64,000 nt of DNA, from NCBI GenBank assembly GCA_964019135.1, contig OZ025260.1, positions 35,334,254-35,398,253 on the forward strand. The letters are read 5' to 3'. Under the pieces are notes generated by a model. The model was not told the origin of the DNA, did not search any database, and worked only from the letters and a program-made list of their open reading frames with translations. The position numbers and the translations under genes were made by a program. Within the stretch, counting starts at the first letter, position 1. Each line of letters begins with the position of its first letter. Of the stretch, positions 26,320 to 39,800 are shown in pieces. This DNA is from Arenicola marina. Lineage: Eukaryota; Annelida; Polychaeta; Arenicolidae.

Positions 26320-27640
26320 AGAAGAGATGGTTCTGACCCTCGTGGTAGATCAGTCCGGTCCGCCCACGCACCGTAGGATTGTACTGGTAGAAGAGATGGT
26401 TCTGACCTTCGTGGTAGACCGGCCAGTCCTGTCCGCCCACCCATCGTAGGGATTCTACTGGTAGAAGAGATGGTTTTGACCCTCGTGGTAGATCAGCCCG
26501 GTCCGCCCACCCACAGTAGGGTTGTACTGGTAGAAGAGATGGTTCTGACCCTCGTGGTAGACCAGTCCTGTCCGCCCACCCACCGTAGGAATTGTACTGG
26601 TAGAAGAGATGGTTCTGACTCTCGTGGTAGACCAGTCATGTCCGCCCGCCCACCGTAAGGATTGTACTGGTAGAAGAGATGGATTTGACCCTCGTGGTTG
26701 ATCAGTCCTGTCCGACCACCCACGGTAGCGATTGTACTGGTAGAAGAGATGGTTCTGACCCTCGTGGTAGATCAGTCCTGTCCGACCATCCATTGTAGGG
26801 ATATTATTGGTAGAAGAGATGGTTTTGACCCTGACGGTAGACCAGTCGTGTCCGCCCACCCACCGTAGGGATTGTACTGGTAGAAGAGATGGTTCTGACC
26901 CTCGTGGTAGACCGGCAAGTCCTGTCCGCCCACCCATCTTGGGGATTCTACTGGTAGAAGAGATGGTTTTGACCCTCGTGGTAGATCAGTCCGGTCCGCC
27001 CACCCACCGTAGGGTTGTACTGGTAGAAGAGATGGTTCTGACCCTCGTGGTAGACCAGTCCTCTCCGTCCACCCACCGTAAGAATTGTACTGGTAGAAGA
27101 GATGGTTCTGAACCTCGTGGTAAATGAGTCATGTCCGCCCACCCACCGCAGGGATTGTACTGGTAGAAGAGATGGTTCTGACCCTCGTGGTAGACCAGTC
27201 ATGTCCGCCCACCCACCGTAGGGATTGTTCTGGTAAAAGAGATGGTTCTGACCCTCGTGGTAGATCAGTCCGGTCCGCCCACGCACCGTAGGATTGTACT
27301 GGTAGAAGAGATGGTTCTGACCTTCGTGGTAGACCGGCCAGTCCTGTCCGCCCACCCATCGTAGGGATTCTACTGGTAGAAGAGATGGTTTTGACCCTCG
27401 TGGTAGATCAGTCCGGTCCGCCCACCCACAGTAGGGTTGTACTGGTAGAAGAGATGGTTCTGACCCTCGTGGTAGACCAGTCCTGTCCGCCCACCCACCG
27501 TAGGAATTGTACTGGTAGAAGAGATGGTTCTGACTCTCGTGGTAGACCAGTCATGTCCGCCCGCCCACCGTAAGGATTGTACTGGTAGAAGAGATGGATT
27601 TGACCCTCGTGGTTGATCAGTCCTGTCCGCCTACCCACGG
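26130..27640. repeat. Dispersed third copy of the 8.95-10.46 kb block
   Basis: Landmarks keep a constant 17,185-bp offset from about 8,945-10,455, for example CCCTGACGG near 9,648 and 26,833, GTAAATGAG near 9,937 and 27,122, and CCACAGTAGGG near 9,327 and 26,512. Several private substitutions (CTCTCCGTCC near 27,061; CCGTAAGAATTG near 27,077) show independent change after the copies separated. Confidence 0.78.
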
Positions 27641-28049
27641 TAGCGATTGTACTGATAGAAGAGATGGTTCTGACCCTCGTGGTAGATCAGTCCTGTCCGC
27701 CCACCCATCGTCGGGATTGTACTGGTTGAAGAGATGGTTCTGACCCTCGTATTAGATCAGTCCTGTCCGCCCACCCACCGTAGGCATTGTACTGGTAGCA
27801 GAGATGGTTCTGACCCTCGTGGTTGACCAGTCCTGTCCGCCCACCCATCGCAGGGATTGTACTGGTAGAAGAGATGATTTTGACCCTCGTGGTAGATCAG
27901 TCCGGTCCGCCCACCCACCGTAGGGATTGTACTGCTAGAAGAGATGGTTTTGACCCTCGTATTAGATCAGTCCTGTCCGCCCACCCACCGTAGGGATTGT
28001 ACTGGTAGCAGAGATGGTTCTGAACCTCGTGGTAGATGAATCATGTCCG

Positions 28050-29744
28050 CCCACCCACTGTAGCGATATTACTGGTAGAAGAGATGGTTTTGACCCTCGT
28101 GGTAGATCAGTCCGCTCCGCCCGCCCACCGTAGGGATTGTACTGGTAGAAGGGATGGTTCTGACCCTCGTATTAGACCAGTCGTGTCCGCCCACCAACCG
28201 TAGGGATTTTACTGGTAGAAGATATGGTTCTGACCCTTGTGGTTGACCAGTCCTGTCCGCCCACTCACGGTAGGGATGGTACTGGTAGAAGAGATGGTTC
28301 TGACCCTCGTATTAGATCAGTCCTGTCCGCCCACCCACCGTAGGGATTGTACTGGTAGAAGAGATGGTTCTGACCCTCGTATTAGACCAGTCGTGTCCGC
28401 CCACCAACCGTAGGGATTTTACTGGTACAAGATATGGTTCTGACCCTTGTGGTTGACCAGTCTTGTCCGCCCACTCACGGTAGGGATGGTACTGGTAGAA
28501 GAGATGGTTCTGACCCTCGTGGTAGAGCAGTCCTGTCCGCCCACCCACCGTAGGGATTTTACTGGTAGAAGATATGGTTCTGACCCTTGTGGTTGACCAG
28601 TCCTGTCCGCCCACTCACGGTAGGGATGGTACTGGTAGAAGAGATGGTTCTGACCTTCGTGGTAGACCGGCCAGTCCTGTCCGCCCACCCATCGTAGGGA
28701 TTCTACTGGTAGAAGAGATGGTTCTGACCCTCGTGGTAGACCAGTCCTGTCCGCCCACAAACCGTAGGGATTGTACCGGTAGAAGAGATGGGTCTGACCC
28801 CCGTGGTAGACCAGTCCTGTCCGCCCACCCACCGTAGGGTTGTACTGGTAGAAGAGATGGTTCTGACCCCCGTGGTAGACCAGTCCTGTCCGCCCACCCA
28901 CCGTAGGGTTGTACTGGTAGAAGAGATGGTTCTGACCCTCGTGGTAGACCAGTCATGTCCGCCCACCCACCGTAGGGATTGTACTGGTAGAAGAGATGGT
29001 TCTGACCCTCGTGGTAGATCAGTCCGGTCCGCCCACGCACCGTAGGATTGTACTGGTAGAAGAGATGGTTCTGACCTTCGTGGTAGACCGGCCAGTTCTG
29101 TCCGCCCACCCATCGTAGGGATTCTACTGGTAGAAGAGATGGTTTTGACCCTCGTGGTAGATCAGTCCGGTCCGCCCACCCACAGTAGGGTTGTACTGGT
29201 AGAAGAGATGGTTCTGACCCTCGTGGTAGACCAGTCCTGTCCGCCCACCCACCGTAGGAATTGTACTGGTAGAAGAGATGGTTCTGAATGTCGTGGTAGA
29301 CCAGTCATGTCCGCCCGCCCACCGTAAGGATTGTACTGGTAGAAGAGATGGATTTGACCCTCGTGGTTGATCAGTCCTGTCCGCCCACCCACGGTAGCGA
29401 TTGTACTGGTAGAAGAGATGGTTCTGACCCTCGTGGTAGATCAGTCCTGTCCGACCATCCATTGTAGGGATATTATTGGTAGAAGTGATGGTTTTGACCC
29501 TGACGGTAGACCAGTCGTGTCCGCCCACCCAACGTAGGGATTGTACTGGTAGAAGAGATGGTTCTGACCCTCGTGGTAGACCGGCCAGTCCTGTCCGCCC
29601 ACCCATCTTGGGGATTCTACTGGTAGAAAAGATGGTTTTGACCCTCGTGGTAGATCAGTCCGGTCCGCCCACCCACCGTAGGGTTGTACTGGAAGAAGAG
29701 ATGGCTCTGACCCTCGTGGTATACCAGTCCTATCCTCCCACTCA
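28050..29744. repeat. Dispersed duplicate of about 10.45-12.27 kb
   Basis: The segment repeats the order of variants at about 10,450-12,270, first at an offset of about 17,605 and then, after copy-specific monomer gains or losses, at about 17,466. Shared landmarks include GGTAGGGATGGTACTGG units near 10,670 and 28,275, CAAACCGTAGG near 11,222 and 28,757, and CCTATCCTCCCACTCAC near 12,260 and 29,728. It ends at an out-of-register junction near 29,745. Confidence 0.75.
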
Positions 29745-29760
29745 CAGATGATTCGGACCC
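29735..29760. repeat. Broken monomer at an out-of-register junction
   Basis: CACTCACAGATGATTCGG joins the end of one unit to the middle of another, with about 23 bp missing between CTCAC and AGATG. To the left the sequence follows the 12.27-kb block; to the right it follows the 20.87-kb block. Most joins in this window keep the monomer register and this one does not, so it looks like non-homologous or microhomology joining. Confidence 0.75.
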
Positions 29761-32700
29761 TCGTGGTAGACCAGTCATGTCCGTCCGCCCACCGTAAGGA
29801 TTGTACTGGTAGAAGAGATGGATTTGACCCTCGTGGTAGACCAGTCGTGTCCGCCCACCTACCGTACGGATTTTACTCTTAGAATAGGTGATTCTGACCT
29901 TTGTGGTTGATCATTCCTGTCGGCCCATTCACCGTAGGGATTGTACTGGTAGAAAAGATTGTTCTGACCCTAGTATTAGAACAGTCCTGTCCGGCCACCC
30001 ACCGTAGGGATTGTACCGGTAGAAGAGATGGTTCTGACCCTCGTGGTAGACCAGTCCTGTCCGCCCACCCATCGTAGGGATTGTACTGGTAGAAGAGATG
30101 GCTTTGACCCTCATGGTAGATCAGTCCGGTCCGCCGACCAACCGTAGGGATTGTACTGGTAGAAGAGATGGTTCTGACCCTCGTGGTAGATCAGTCCTGT
30201 CCGCCCACCCACCGTAGGGATTGTACTGGAAGAAGAGATGGTTCTGACCCTCATGGTAGACCAGTCGTGTCCGCCCACCCACCGTACGGATTGTACTGGT
30301 AGAAGAGATGGTTCTGACCCCCGTGGTAGACCAGTCATGTCGGCCCACCCATCGTAGGGATTGTACTGGTAGAAGAGATGGTTTTGACCCTCGTATTAGA
30401 CCAGTCGTGTCCGCCCACCAACCGTAGGGATTGTACTGGTAGAAGAGATGGTTCTGACCCTCGTGGTAGATCAGTCCGGTCCGCCCACCAACCGTAGGGA
30501 TTGTACTGGTAGAAGAGATGGTTCTGACCCTCGTGGTAGACCGGCCAGTCCTGTCCGCCCACCCATCTTGGAGATTATACTGGTAGAAGAGATGGTTTTG
30601 ACCCTCGTGGTAGATCAGTCCGGTCCGCCCACCCACCGTAGGGTTGTACTGGTAGAAGAGATGGTTCTGACCCTCGTGGTAGACCAGTCCTGTCCGCCCA
30701 CCCACCGCAGGGATTGTACTGGTAGAAGAGATGGTTCTGACTCTCGTGGTAGACCAGTCATGTCCGCCCGCCCACCGTAAGGATTGTACTGGTAGAAGAG
30801 ATGGATTTGACCCTCGTGGTTGATCAGTCCTGTCCGCCCACCCACGGTAGCGATTGTACTGGTAGAATAGATGGTTCTGACCCTCGTGGTAGATCAGTCC
30901 TGTTCGACCATCCATTGTAGGGATATTATTGGTAGAAGAGATGGCTTTGACCCTGACGGTAGACCAGTCGTGTCCGCCCACCCACCGTTGGGATTGTACT
31001 GGTAGAAGAGATGGTTCTGACCCTCGTGGTAGACCGGCCAGTCCTGTCCGCCCACCCATCTTGGGGATTCTACTGGTAGAAGAGATGGTTCTGACCCTCG
31101 TGGTAGACCAGTCCTGTCCGCCCACCCACCGTAGGAATTGTACTGGTAGAAGAGATGGTTCTGAACCTCGTGGTAGATGAGTCATGTCCGCCCACCCACC
31201 GCAGGGATTGTACTGGTAGAGGAGATGGTTCTGACCCTCGTGGTAGACCAGTCATGTCCGCCCACCCACCGTAGGGATTGTACTGGTATAAGAGATGGTT
31301 CTGACCCTCGGGGTAGATCTGTCCTGTCCGACCACCCATTGTAGGGATATTACTGTTAGAAGAGATGGTTTTGACCCTCATGGTAGACCAGTCCTGTCCG
31401 CCCACCCACCGTATGGTTGTACTGGTAGAAGAGATGGTTCTGACCTTCCTGGTAGACCGGCCAGGCCTGTCCGCCCACCCATCGTAGTGATTGTACTGGT
31501 AGAAGAGATTCCTCTGACCTTCGTGGTAGATCAGTCCGGTCCGCCCACCAACCGTAGGGATTGTACTGGTAGAAGATATGGTTCTGACCCTTTTGGTTGA
31601 CCAGTCCTGTCCGCCCACTCACGGTAGGGATGGTACTGGTAGAACAGATGGTTCTGACCCTCGTGGTAGAGCAGTCCTGTCCGCCCACCCACCGTAGGGT
31701 TGTACTGGTAGAAGAGATGGTTCTGACCTTCGTGGTAGACCGGCCAGTCCTGTCCGCCCACCCATCGTAGGGATTCTACTGGTAGAAGAGATGGTTTTGA
31801 CCCTCGTGGTAGATCAGTCCGGTCCGCCCACCCACCGTAGGGTTGTACTGGTAGAAGAGATGGTTCTGACCCTCGTGGTAGATCAGTCCTGTCCGCCCAC
31901 CCACCGTAGGAATTGTACTGGTAGAAGAGAGGGTTCTGAACCTCGTGGTAGATGAGTCATGTCCGCCCACCCACCGTAGGGATTGTACCGGTAGAAGAGA
32001 TGGTTCTGACCCTCGTGGTAGACCAGTCATGTCCGCCCGCCCACCGTAAGGATTGTACTGGTAGAAGAGATGGATTTGACCCTCGTGGTAGACCAGTCGT
32101 GTCCGCCCACCTACCGTACGGATTTTACTGGTAGAAGAGATGATTCTGACCTTTGTGGTTGACCATTCCTGTCGGCCCATTCACCGTAGGGATTGTACTG
32201 GTAGAAGAGATGGTTCTGACCCTCGTATTAGAACAGTCCTGTCCGGCCACCCACCGTAGGGATTGTACCGGTAGAAGAGATGGTTCTGACTCTCGTGGTA
32301 GACCAGTCCTGTCCGCCCACCCATCGTAGGGATTGTACTGGTAGAAGAGATGGCTTTGACCCTCGTGGTAGATCTGTCCGGTGCGCCCACCAACCGTAGG
32401 GATTGTACTGGTAGAAGAAATGGTTCTGACCCTCGTGGTTGATCAGTCCTGTCCGCCCACCCACCGTAGGGATTGTACTGGTAGAAGAGATGGTTCTGAC
32501 CCTCGTGGTAGACGATCGAGTCCTGTCCGCCCACCCACCATAGGAATTGTACCGGTAGAAGAGATGGTTCTGAACCTCGTGGTAGATGAGTCATATCCGC
32601 CCACCCACCGTAGGGATTGTACTGGTAGAAGAGATGGTTCTGACCCTTGTGGTTGACCAGTCCTACCCGCCCACTCAACGTAGGGTTGTACTGGTAGAAG

Positions 32701-33179
32701 AGATGGTTCTGACCCCCGTGGTAGACCAGTCCTGTCCGCCCACCCACCGTAGGGTTGTACTGGGAGAGGAGATGGTTTTGACCCTCGTGGTAGATCAGTC
32801 CGGTCCGCCCACCCACCGTAGGGTTGTACTGGTAGAAGAGATGGTTCTGACCCTCGTGGTAGATCAGTCATGTCCGTCCACCCACCGTAGGGATTGTACT
32901 GGTAGAAGTGATGGTTCTGACCCTCGTGGTAGACCAGTCGTGTCCGCCCACCCACCGTACGGATTGTACTGGTAGAAGAGATGGTTCTGACCCCCGTGGT
33001 AGACCAGTCATGTCGGCCCACCCATCGTTGGGATTGTACTGGTAGAAGAGATGGTTCTGACCCTCGTGTTAGATCAGTCCGGTGCGCCCACGCACCGTAA
33101 GGATTCTACTGGTAGAAGAGATGGTTTTGACCCTCGTGGTAGATCAGTCCGGTCCGCCCACCCACCGTAGGGTTGTACT

Positions 33180-36100
33180 GGTAGAAGAGATGGTTCTCAC
33201 CCTCGTGGTAGACCAGTCCTGTCCGCCCACCCACCGTAGGAATTGTACTGGTAGAAGAGATGGTTCTGAACCACGTGGTAGGTGAGTCATGTCCGCCCAC
33301 CCACCGTAGGGATTGTACTGGTAGAAGAGATGGTTCTGACTGTCGTGGTAGACCAGTCATGTCCGCCCGCCCACCGTAAGGATTGTACTGGTAGAAGAGA
33401 TGGATTTGACCCTCGTGATTGATCAGTCCTGTCCGCCTACCCACGGTAGCGATTGTACTGGTAGAAGAGATGGTTCTGACCCTCGTGGTAGATCAGTCCT
33501 GTCCGACCATCCTTTGTAGGGATATTATTGGTGAAAGAGATGGTTTTGGCCCTGACGGTAGACCAGTCGTGTCCGCCCACCCATCTTGGGGATTCTACTG
33601 GTAGAAGAGATGGTTTTGACCCTCGTGGTAGATCAGTCCGGTCCGCCCACCCAACGTAGGGTTGTACTGGTAGAAGAGATGGTTCTGACCCTCGTGGTAG
33701 ACCAGTCCTGTCCGCCCACCCACCGTAGGAATTGTACTGGTAGAAGAGATGGTTCTGAACCTCGTGGTAGACCAGTCATGTCCGCCCACCCACCGTAGGG
33801 ATTGTACTGGTATAAGAGATGGTTCTGACCCTCGTGGTGGATCCGTCCTGTCCGACCACCCATTGTAGGGATATTACTGTTAGAAGAGATGGTTTTGACC
33901 CTCATGGTAGACCAGTCCTCTCCGCCCACCCATCGTAGGGTTGTACTGGTAGAAGAGATGGTTCTGACCTTCGTGGTAGACCGGCCAGTCCTGTCCGCCC
34001 ACCCATCGTAGTGATTGTACTGGTAGAAGATATGGTTTTGACCCTCGTGGTAGATCAGTCCTGTCCGCCCACCCACCGTAGGGTTTTACTGGTAGAAGAG
34101 TTGGTTCTGACCCTCGTGGTAGACCAGTCCTATCCTCCCACTCACCGTAGGGATTGTACTGGTAGAAGAGATGGTTCTGACCCTCGTGGTAGATCAGTCA
34201 TGTCCGCCCACCCACCGTAGGCATTGTACTGGTAGAAGAGATGGTTCTGACCCTCGTGGTAGACCAGCCCTGTCCGCCCACCCATCGTAGGGATTGTACT
34301 GGTAGAAGAGATGATTTTGACCCTCGTGCTAGATCAGTCTGGTCCGCCTACCTACCGTAGGGATTTTACTGGCAGAAGAGATGATTCTGACCCTTGTGGT
34401 TGACCATTGCTGTCGGCCCATTCACCGTAGGGATTGTACTGGTAGAAGAGATGGTTCTGACCCTCGTGGTAGATGAGTAATGTCCGCCCCCCCACCGTAG
34501 GCATTGTACTGGTAGAAGAGATGGTTCTGACCCTCGTGCTAGACCAGTCCTGTCCGCTAACCCATCGTAGGAATTGTACTGGTAGAAGAGATGGTTTTGA
34601 CCCTCGTGGTAGATCAGTCCGGTCCGCCCACCAACCGTAGGGATTGTACTGGTAGAAGATATGGTTCTGACCCTTGTGGTTGACCAGTCCTGTCCGCCCA
34701 CTCACGGTAGGGATTGTACTGGTAGAGGAGATGGTTCTGACCCTCGTGGTAGAGCAGTCCTGTCCGCCCACCCACCGTAGGGTTGTACTGGTAGAAGAGA
34801 TGGTTCTGACCTTCGTGGTAGACCGGCCAGTCCTGTCCGCCCACCCATCGTAGGGATTCTACTGGTAGAAGAGATGGTTTTGACCCTCGTGGTAGATCAG
34901 TCCGGTCCGCCCACCCACCGTAGGGTTGTACTGGTAGAAGAGATGGTTCTGACCCTCGTGGTAGACCAGTCCTGTCCGCCCACCCACCGTAGGGATTGTA
35001 CCGGTAGAAGAGATGGTTCTGACCCTCGTGGTAGACCAGTCCTGTCCGCCCACCCACCGTAGGAATTGTACTGGTAGAAGAGATGGTTCTGAACCACGTG
35101 GTAGGTGAGTCATGTCCGCCCACCCACCGTAGGGATTGTACTGGTAGAAGAGATGGTTCTGACTGTCGTGGTAGACCAGTCATGTCCGCCCGCCCACCGT
35201 AAGGATTGTACTGGTAGAAGAGATGGATTTGACCCTCGTGATTGATCAGTCCTGTCCGCCCACCCACGGTAGCGATTGTACTGGTAGAAGAGATGGTTCT
35301 GACCCTCGTGGTAGATCAGTCCTGTCCGACCATCCATTGTAGGGATATTATTGGTGAAAGAGATGGTTTTGGCCCTGACGGTAGACCAGTCGTGTCCGCC
35401 CACCCATCTTGGGGATTCTACTGGTAGAAGAGATGGTTTTGACCCTCGTGGTAGATCAGTCCGGTCCGCCCACCCACCGTAGGGTTGTACTGGTAGAAGA
35501 GATGGTTCTGACCCTCGTGGTAGACCAGTCCTGTCCGCCCACCCACCGTAGGAATTGTACTGGTAGAAGAGATGGTTCTGAACCTCGTGGTAGACCAGTC
35601 ATGTCCGCCCACCCACCGTAGGGATTGTACTGGTATAAGAGATGGTTCTGACCCTCGTGGTGGATCCGTCCTGTCCGACCACCCATTGTAGGGATATTAC
35701 TGTTAGAAGAGATGGTTTTGACCCTCATGGTAGACCAGTCCTGTCCGCCCACCCATCGTAGGGTTGTACTGGTAGAAGAGATGGTTCTGACCTTCGTGGT
35801 AGACCGGCCAGTCCTGTCCGCCCACCCATCGTAGTGATTGTACTGGTAGAAGATATGGTTTTGACCCTCGTGGTAGATCAGTCCTGTCCGCCCACCCACC
35901 GTAGGGTTTTACTGGTAGAAGAGATGGTTCTGACCCTCGTGGTAGACCAGTCCTATCCTCCCACTCACCGTAGGGATTGTACTGGTAGAAGAGATGGTTC
36001 TGACCCTCGTGGTAGATCAGTCATGTCCGCCCACCCACCGTAGGCATTGTACTGGTAGAAGAGATGGTTCTGACCCTCGTGGTAGACCAGTCCTGTCCGC

Positions 36101-36825
36101 CCACCCATCGTAGGGATTGTACTGGTAGAAGAGATGATTTTGACCCTCGTGCTAGATCAGTCCGGTCCGCCTACCTACCGTAGGGATTTTACTGGCAGAA
36201 GAGATGATTCTGACCCTTGTGGTTGACCATTGCTGTCGGCCCATTCACCGTAGGGATTGTACTGGTAGAAGAGATGGTTCTGACCCTCGTGGTAGATGAG
36301 TAATGTCCGCCCCCCCACCGTAGGCATTGTACTGGTAGAAGAGATGGTTCTGACCCTCGTGCTAGACCAGTCCTGTCCGCTAACCCATCGTAGGAATTGT
36401 ACTGGTAGAAGAGATGGTTTTGACCCTCGTGGTAGATCAGTCCGGTCCGCCCACCAACCGTAGGGATTGTACTGGTAGAAGATATGGTTCTGACCCTTGT
36501 GGTTGACCAGTCCTGTCCGCCCACTCACGGTAGGGATTGTACTGGTAGAGGAGATGGTTCTGACCCTCGTGGTAGAGCAGTCCTGTCCGCCCACCCACCG
36601 TAGGGTTGTACTGGTAGAAGAGATGGTTCTGACCTTCGTGGTAGACCGGCCAGTCCTGTCCGCCCACCCATCGTAGGGATTCTACTGGTAGAAGAGATGG
36701 TTTTGACCCTCGTGGTAGATCAGTCCGGTCCGCCCACCCACCGTAGGGTTGTACTGGTAGAAGAGATGGTTCTGACCCTCGTGGTAGACCAGTCCTGTCC
36801 CCCCACCCACCGTAGGGATTGTACC
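33180..36825. repeat. 1,823-bp higher-order repeat, two tandem copies (26 monomers each)
   Basis: Copy 1 is about 33,180-35,002 and copy 2 about 35,003-36,825. CCACGTGGTAGGTGAG lies at 33,271 and 35,094. Differences are few: CCTACCC/CCCACCC near 33,436/35,259, CCTTTGTAGG/CCATTGTAGG near 33,511/35,334, and GAGTTGGTTC/GAGATGGTTC near 34,098/35,921. The left edge is where copy 2 has GGGATTGTACCGG and the sequence before copy 1 has GGGTTGTACTGG. Confidence 0.84.
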
Positions 36826-39800
36826 GATAGAAGAGATGGTTCTGACCTTCGTGGTAGACCGGCCAGTCCTGTCCGCCCACCCACCGTAGGATTGTACTGG
36901 TAGAAGAGATGGTTCTGACCCTTGTGGTTGACCAGTCCTACCCGCCCACTCACCGTAGGGATTGCACTGGTAGAAGAGATGGTTCTGACCCCCGTGGTAG
37001 ACCAGTCCTGTCCGCCCACCCACCGTAGGGTTGTACTGGTAGAAGAGATGGTTCTGACCCCCGTGGTAGACCAGTCCTGTCCGCCCACCCACCGTAGGGT
37101 TGTACTGGTAGAAGAGATGGTTCTGACCCTCGTGGTAGACCGGCCAGTCCTGTCCGCCCACCCACCGTAGGGATTGTACTGGGAGAAGAGATGGTTTTGA
37201 CCCTCGTGGTAGATCAGTCCGGTCCGCCCACCCACCGTAGGGTTGTACGGGTAGAAGAGATGGTTCTGACCCTCGTGGTAGACCAGTCCTGTCCGCCCAC
37301 CCACCGTGGGAATTGTACTGGTAGAAGAGATGGTTCTGACCCTCGTATTGATCAGTCCTGTCCGCCCACCGACCGTAGGGATTTAACTGATAGAAGAGAT
37401 GGTTTTGACCCTCATGGTAGACCAGTCCTGTCCGCCCACCCACCGTAGGGTTGTACAGGTAGAAGAGATGGTTCTGACCTTCGTGGTAGACCGGCCAGTC
37501 CTGTCCGCCCACCCATCGTAGTGATTGTACTGGTAGAAGATATGGTTTTGACCCTCGTATTAGATCAGTCCTGTCCGCATACCCACCGTAGTGATTGTAC
37601 TGGTAGAAGAGATGGTTCTGACCCTCGTGGTAGCTAAGTCCGGTCCGCCCACCCACCGTAGGGTTGTACTGGTAGAAGAGATGGTTCTGACCCTCGTGGT
37701 AGACCGGCCAGTCCTGTCCGCCCACCCATCGTAGGGATTCTACTGGTAGAAGCGATGGTTTTGACCCTAGTGGTAGATCAGTCCGGTCCGCCCACCCACC
37801 GTAGGGTTGTACTGGTAGAAGAGATGGTTCTGACCCTCGTGGTAGACCAGTCCTGTCCACCCACCCACCGTAGGAATTGCACTGGTAGAAGAGATGGTTC
37901 TGAACCTCTTGGTAGATGATTCATGTCCGCCCACCCACCGTAGGGATTGTACCGGTAGAAGAGATGGTTCTGACCCTCGTGGTAGACCAGTCATGTCCGC
38001 CCGCCCACCGTAAGGATTGTACTGGTAGAAGAGATTTATTTGACCCTCGTGGTAGACCAGTCGTGTCCGCCCACCTACCGCGCGGATTTTACTGGTAGAA
38101 GAGGTGATTCTGACCTTTGTGGTTGACCATTCCTGTCGGCCCATTCACCGTAGGGATTGTACTGGTAGAAGAGATGGCTCTGACCCTCGTATTAGAACAG
38201 TCCTGTCCGGCCACCCACCGTAGGGATTGTACCGGTAGAAGAGATGGTTCTGACCCTCGTGGTAGACCAGTCCTGTCCGCCCACCCATCGTAGGGATTGT
38301 ACTGGTAGAAGAGATGGCTTTGACCCTCGTGGTAGATCAGTCCGGTCGGCCCACCCACCGTAGGGATTGTACTGGTAGAAGAGATGGTTCTGACACTCGT
38401 GGTAGATCAGTCCTGTCCGCCCACCCACCGTTGGGATTGTGCTGGTAGAAGAGATGGTTCTGACCCTCGTGGTAGACCAGTCCTGTCCGCCCACCCACCG
38501 TAGGAATTGTACTGGTAGAAGAGATGGTTCTGAACCTGGTGGTAGATGAGTCATATCCGCCCACCCACCGTAGGGATTGTACTGGTAGAAGAGATGGTTC
38601 TGACCCTTGTGGTTGACCAGTCCTACCCGCCCACTCACCGTAGGGATTGTAATGGTAGAAGAGATGGTTCTGACCCCCGTGGTAGACCAGTCCCGTCCGC
38701 CCACTCACCGTAGGGTTGTACTGGTACAAGAGATGGTTCTGACCCCCGTGGTAGACCAGTCCTGTCCGCCCACCCACCGTAGGGTTGTACTGGTAGAAGA
38801 GATGGTTCTGACCCTCGTGGTAGACCGGCCAGTCCTGTCCGCCCACCCACCGTAGGGATTGTACTGGGAGAAGAGATGGTTTTGACCCTCGTGGTAGATC
38901 AGTCCGGTCCGCCCACCCACCGTAGGGTTGTGCGGGTAGAAGAGATGGTTCTGACCCTCGTGGTAGACCAGTCCTGTCCGCCCACCCACCGTGGGAATTG
39001 TACTGGTAGAAGAGATGGTTCTGACCCTCGTATTAGATCAGTCCTGTCCGCCCACCCACCGTAGGGATTTAACTGATAGAAGAGATGGTTTTGACCCTCA
39101 TGGTAGACCAGTCCTGTCCGCCCACACACCGTAGGGTTGTACTGGTAGAAGAGATGGTTCTGACCTTCGTGGTAGACCGGCCAGTCCTGTCCGCCCACCC
39201 ATCGTAGTGATTGTACTGGGAGAAGATATGGTTTTGACCCTCGTGGTAGATCAGTCCTGTCCGCCCACCCACCGTAGGAATTGTACTGGTAGAAGAGATG
39301 GTTCTGACCCTCGTATTAGATTAGTCCTGTCTACCCACCCACCGTAGGGATTGTACTGGCAGAAGAGATTGTTTTGACCCTCGTATTAGATCAGTCCTGT
39401 CCGCCCACCCACCGTAGGGTTGTACTGGTAGAAGAGATGGTTCTGACCCTCGTGGTAGACCAGTCCTGTCCTCCCACCCACCGTAGGAATTGTACTGGTA
39501 GAAGAGATGGTTCTGACCCTCGTGGTAGATCAGTCATGTCCGCCCACCCACCGTAGGCATTGTACTGGTAGAAGAGATGGTTCTGACCCTCGTGGTAGAC
39601 CAGTCCTGTCCGCCCACCCATCGTAGGGATTGTACTGGTAGAAGAGATGATTTTGACCCTCGTGCTAGATCAGTCCGGTCCGCCTACCTACCGTAGGGAT
39701 TTTACTGGCAGAAGAGATGATTCTGACCCTTGTGGTTGACCATTGCTGTCGGCCCATTCACCGTAGGGATTGTACTGGTAGAAGAGATGGTTCTGACCCT

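Larger units (their letters stand above)
1..36000. repeat. Satellite array, zone I (~70-bp monomer, mixed 69/70/74-bp variants)
   Basis: Uninterrupted head-to-tail copies of a ~70-bp unit. Each unit carries the near-invariant core ACTGGTAGAAGAGATGG, then a CCCTCGTGG segment, a GGTAGACCAG segment, and the C-rich stretch GTCCGCCCACCCACC before the GTAGGGATTG that opens the next unit. The first base of the window is already inside a monomer. Length variants are 69 bp (GGGTTG or GTAGGATTG) and 74 bp (GACCGGCCAGTC). A marker monomer with CCCTGACGG in place of CCCTCGTGG occurs 11 times by my count, between about 4.1 and 35.4 kb and nowhere else. Reading through the whole stretch I found no inserted foreign sequence and no gene. 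Open frames here are fortuitous. The right edge is approximate, because zones are separated by variant content and not by a sharp border. Function unknown. Confidence 0.97.
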
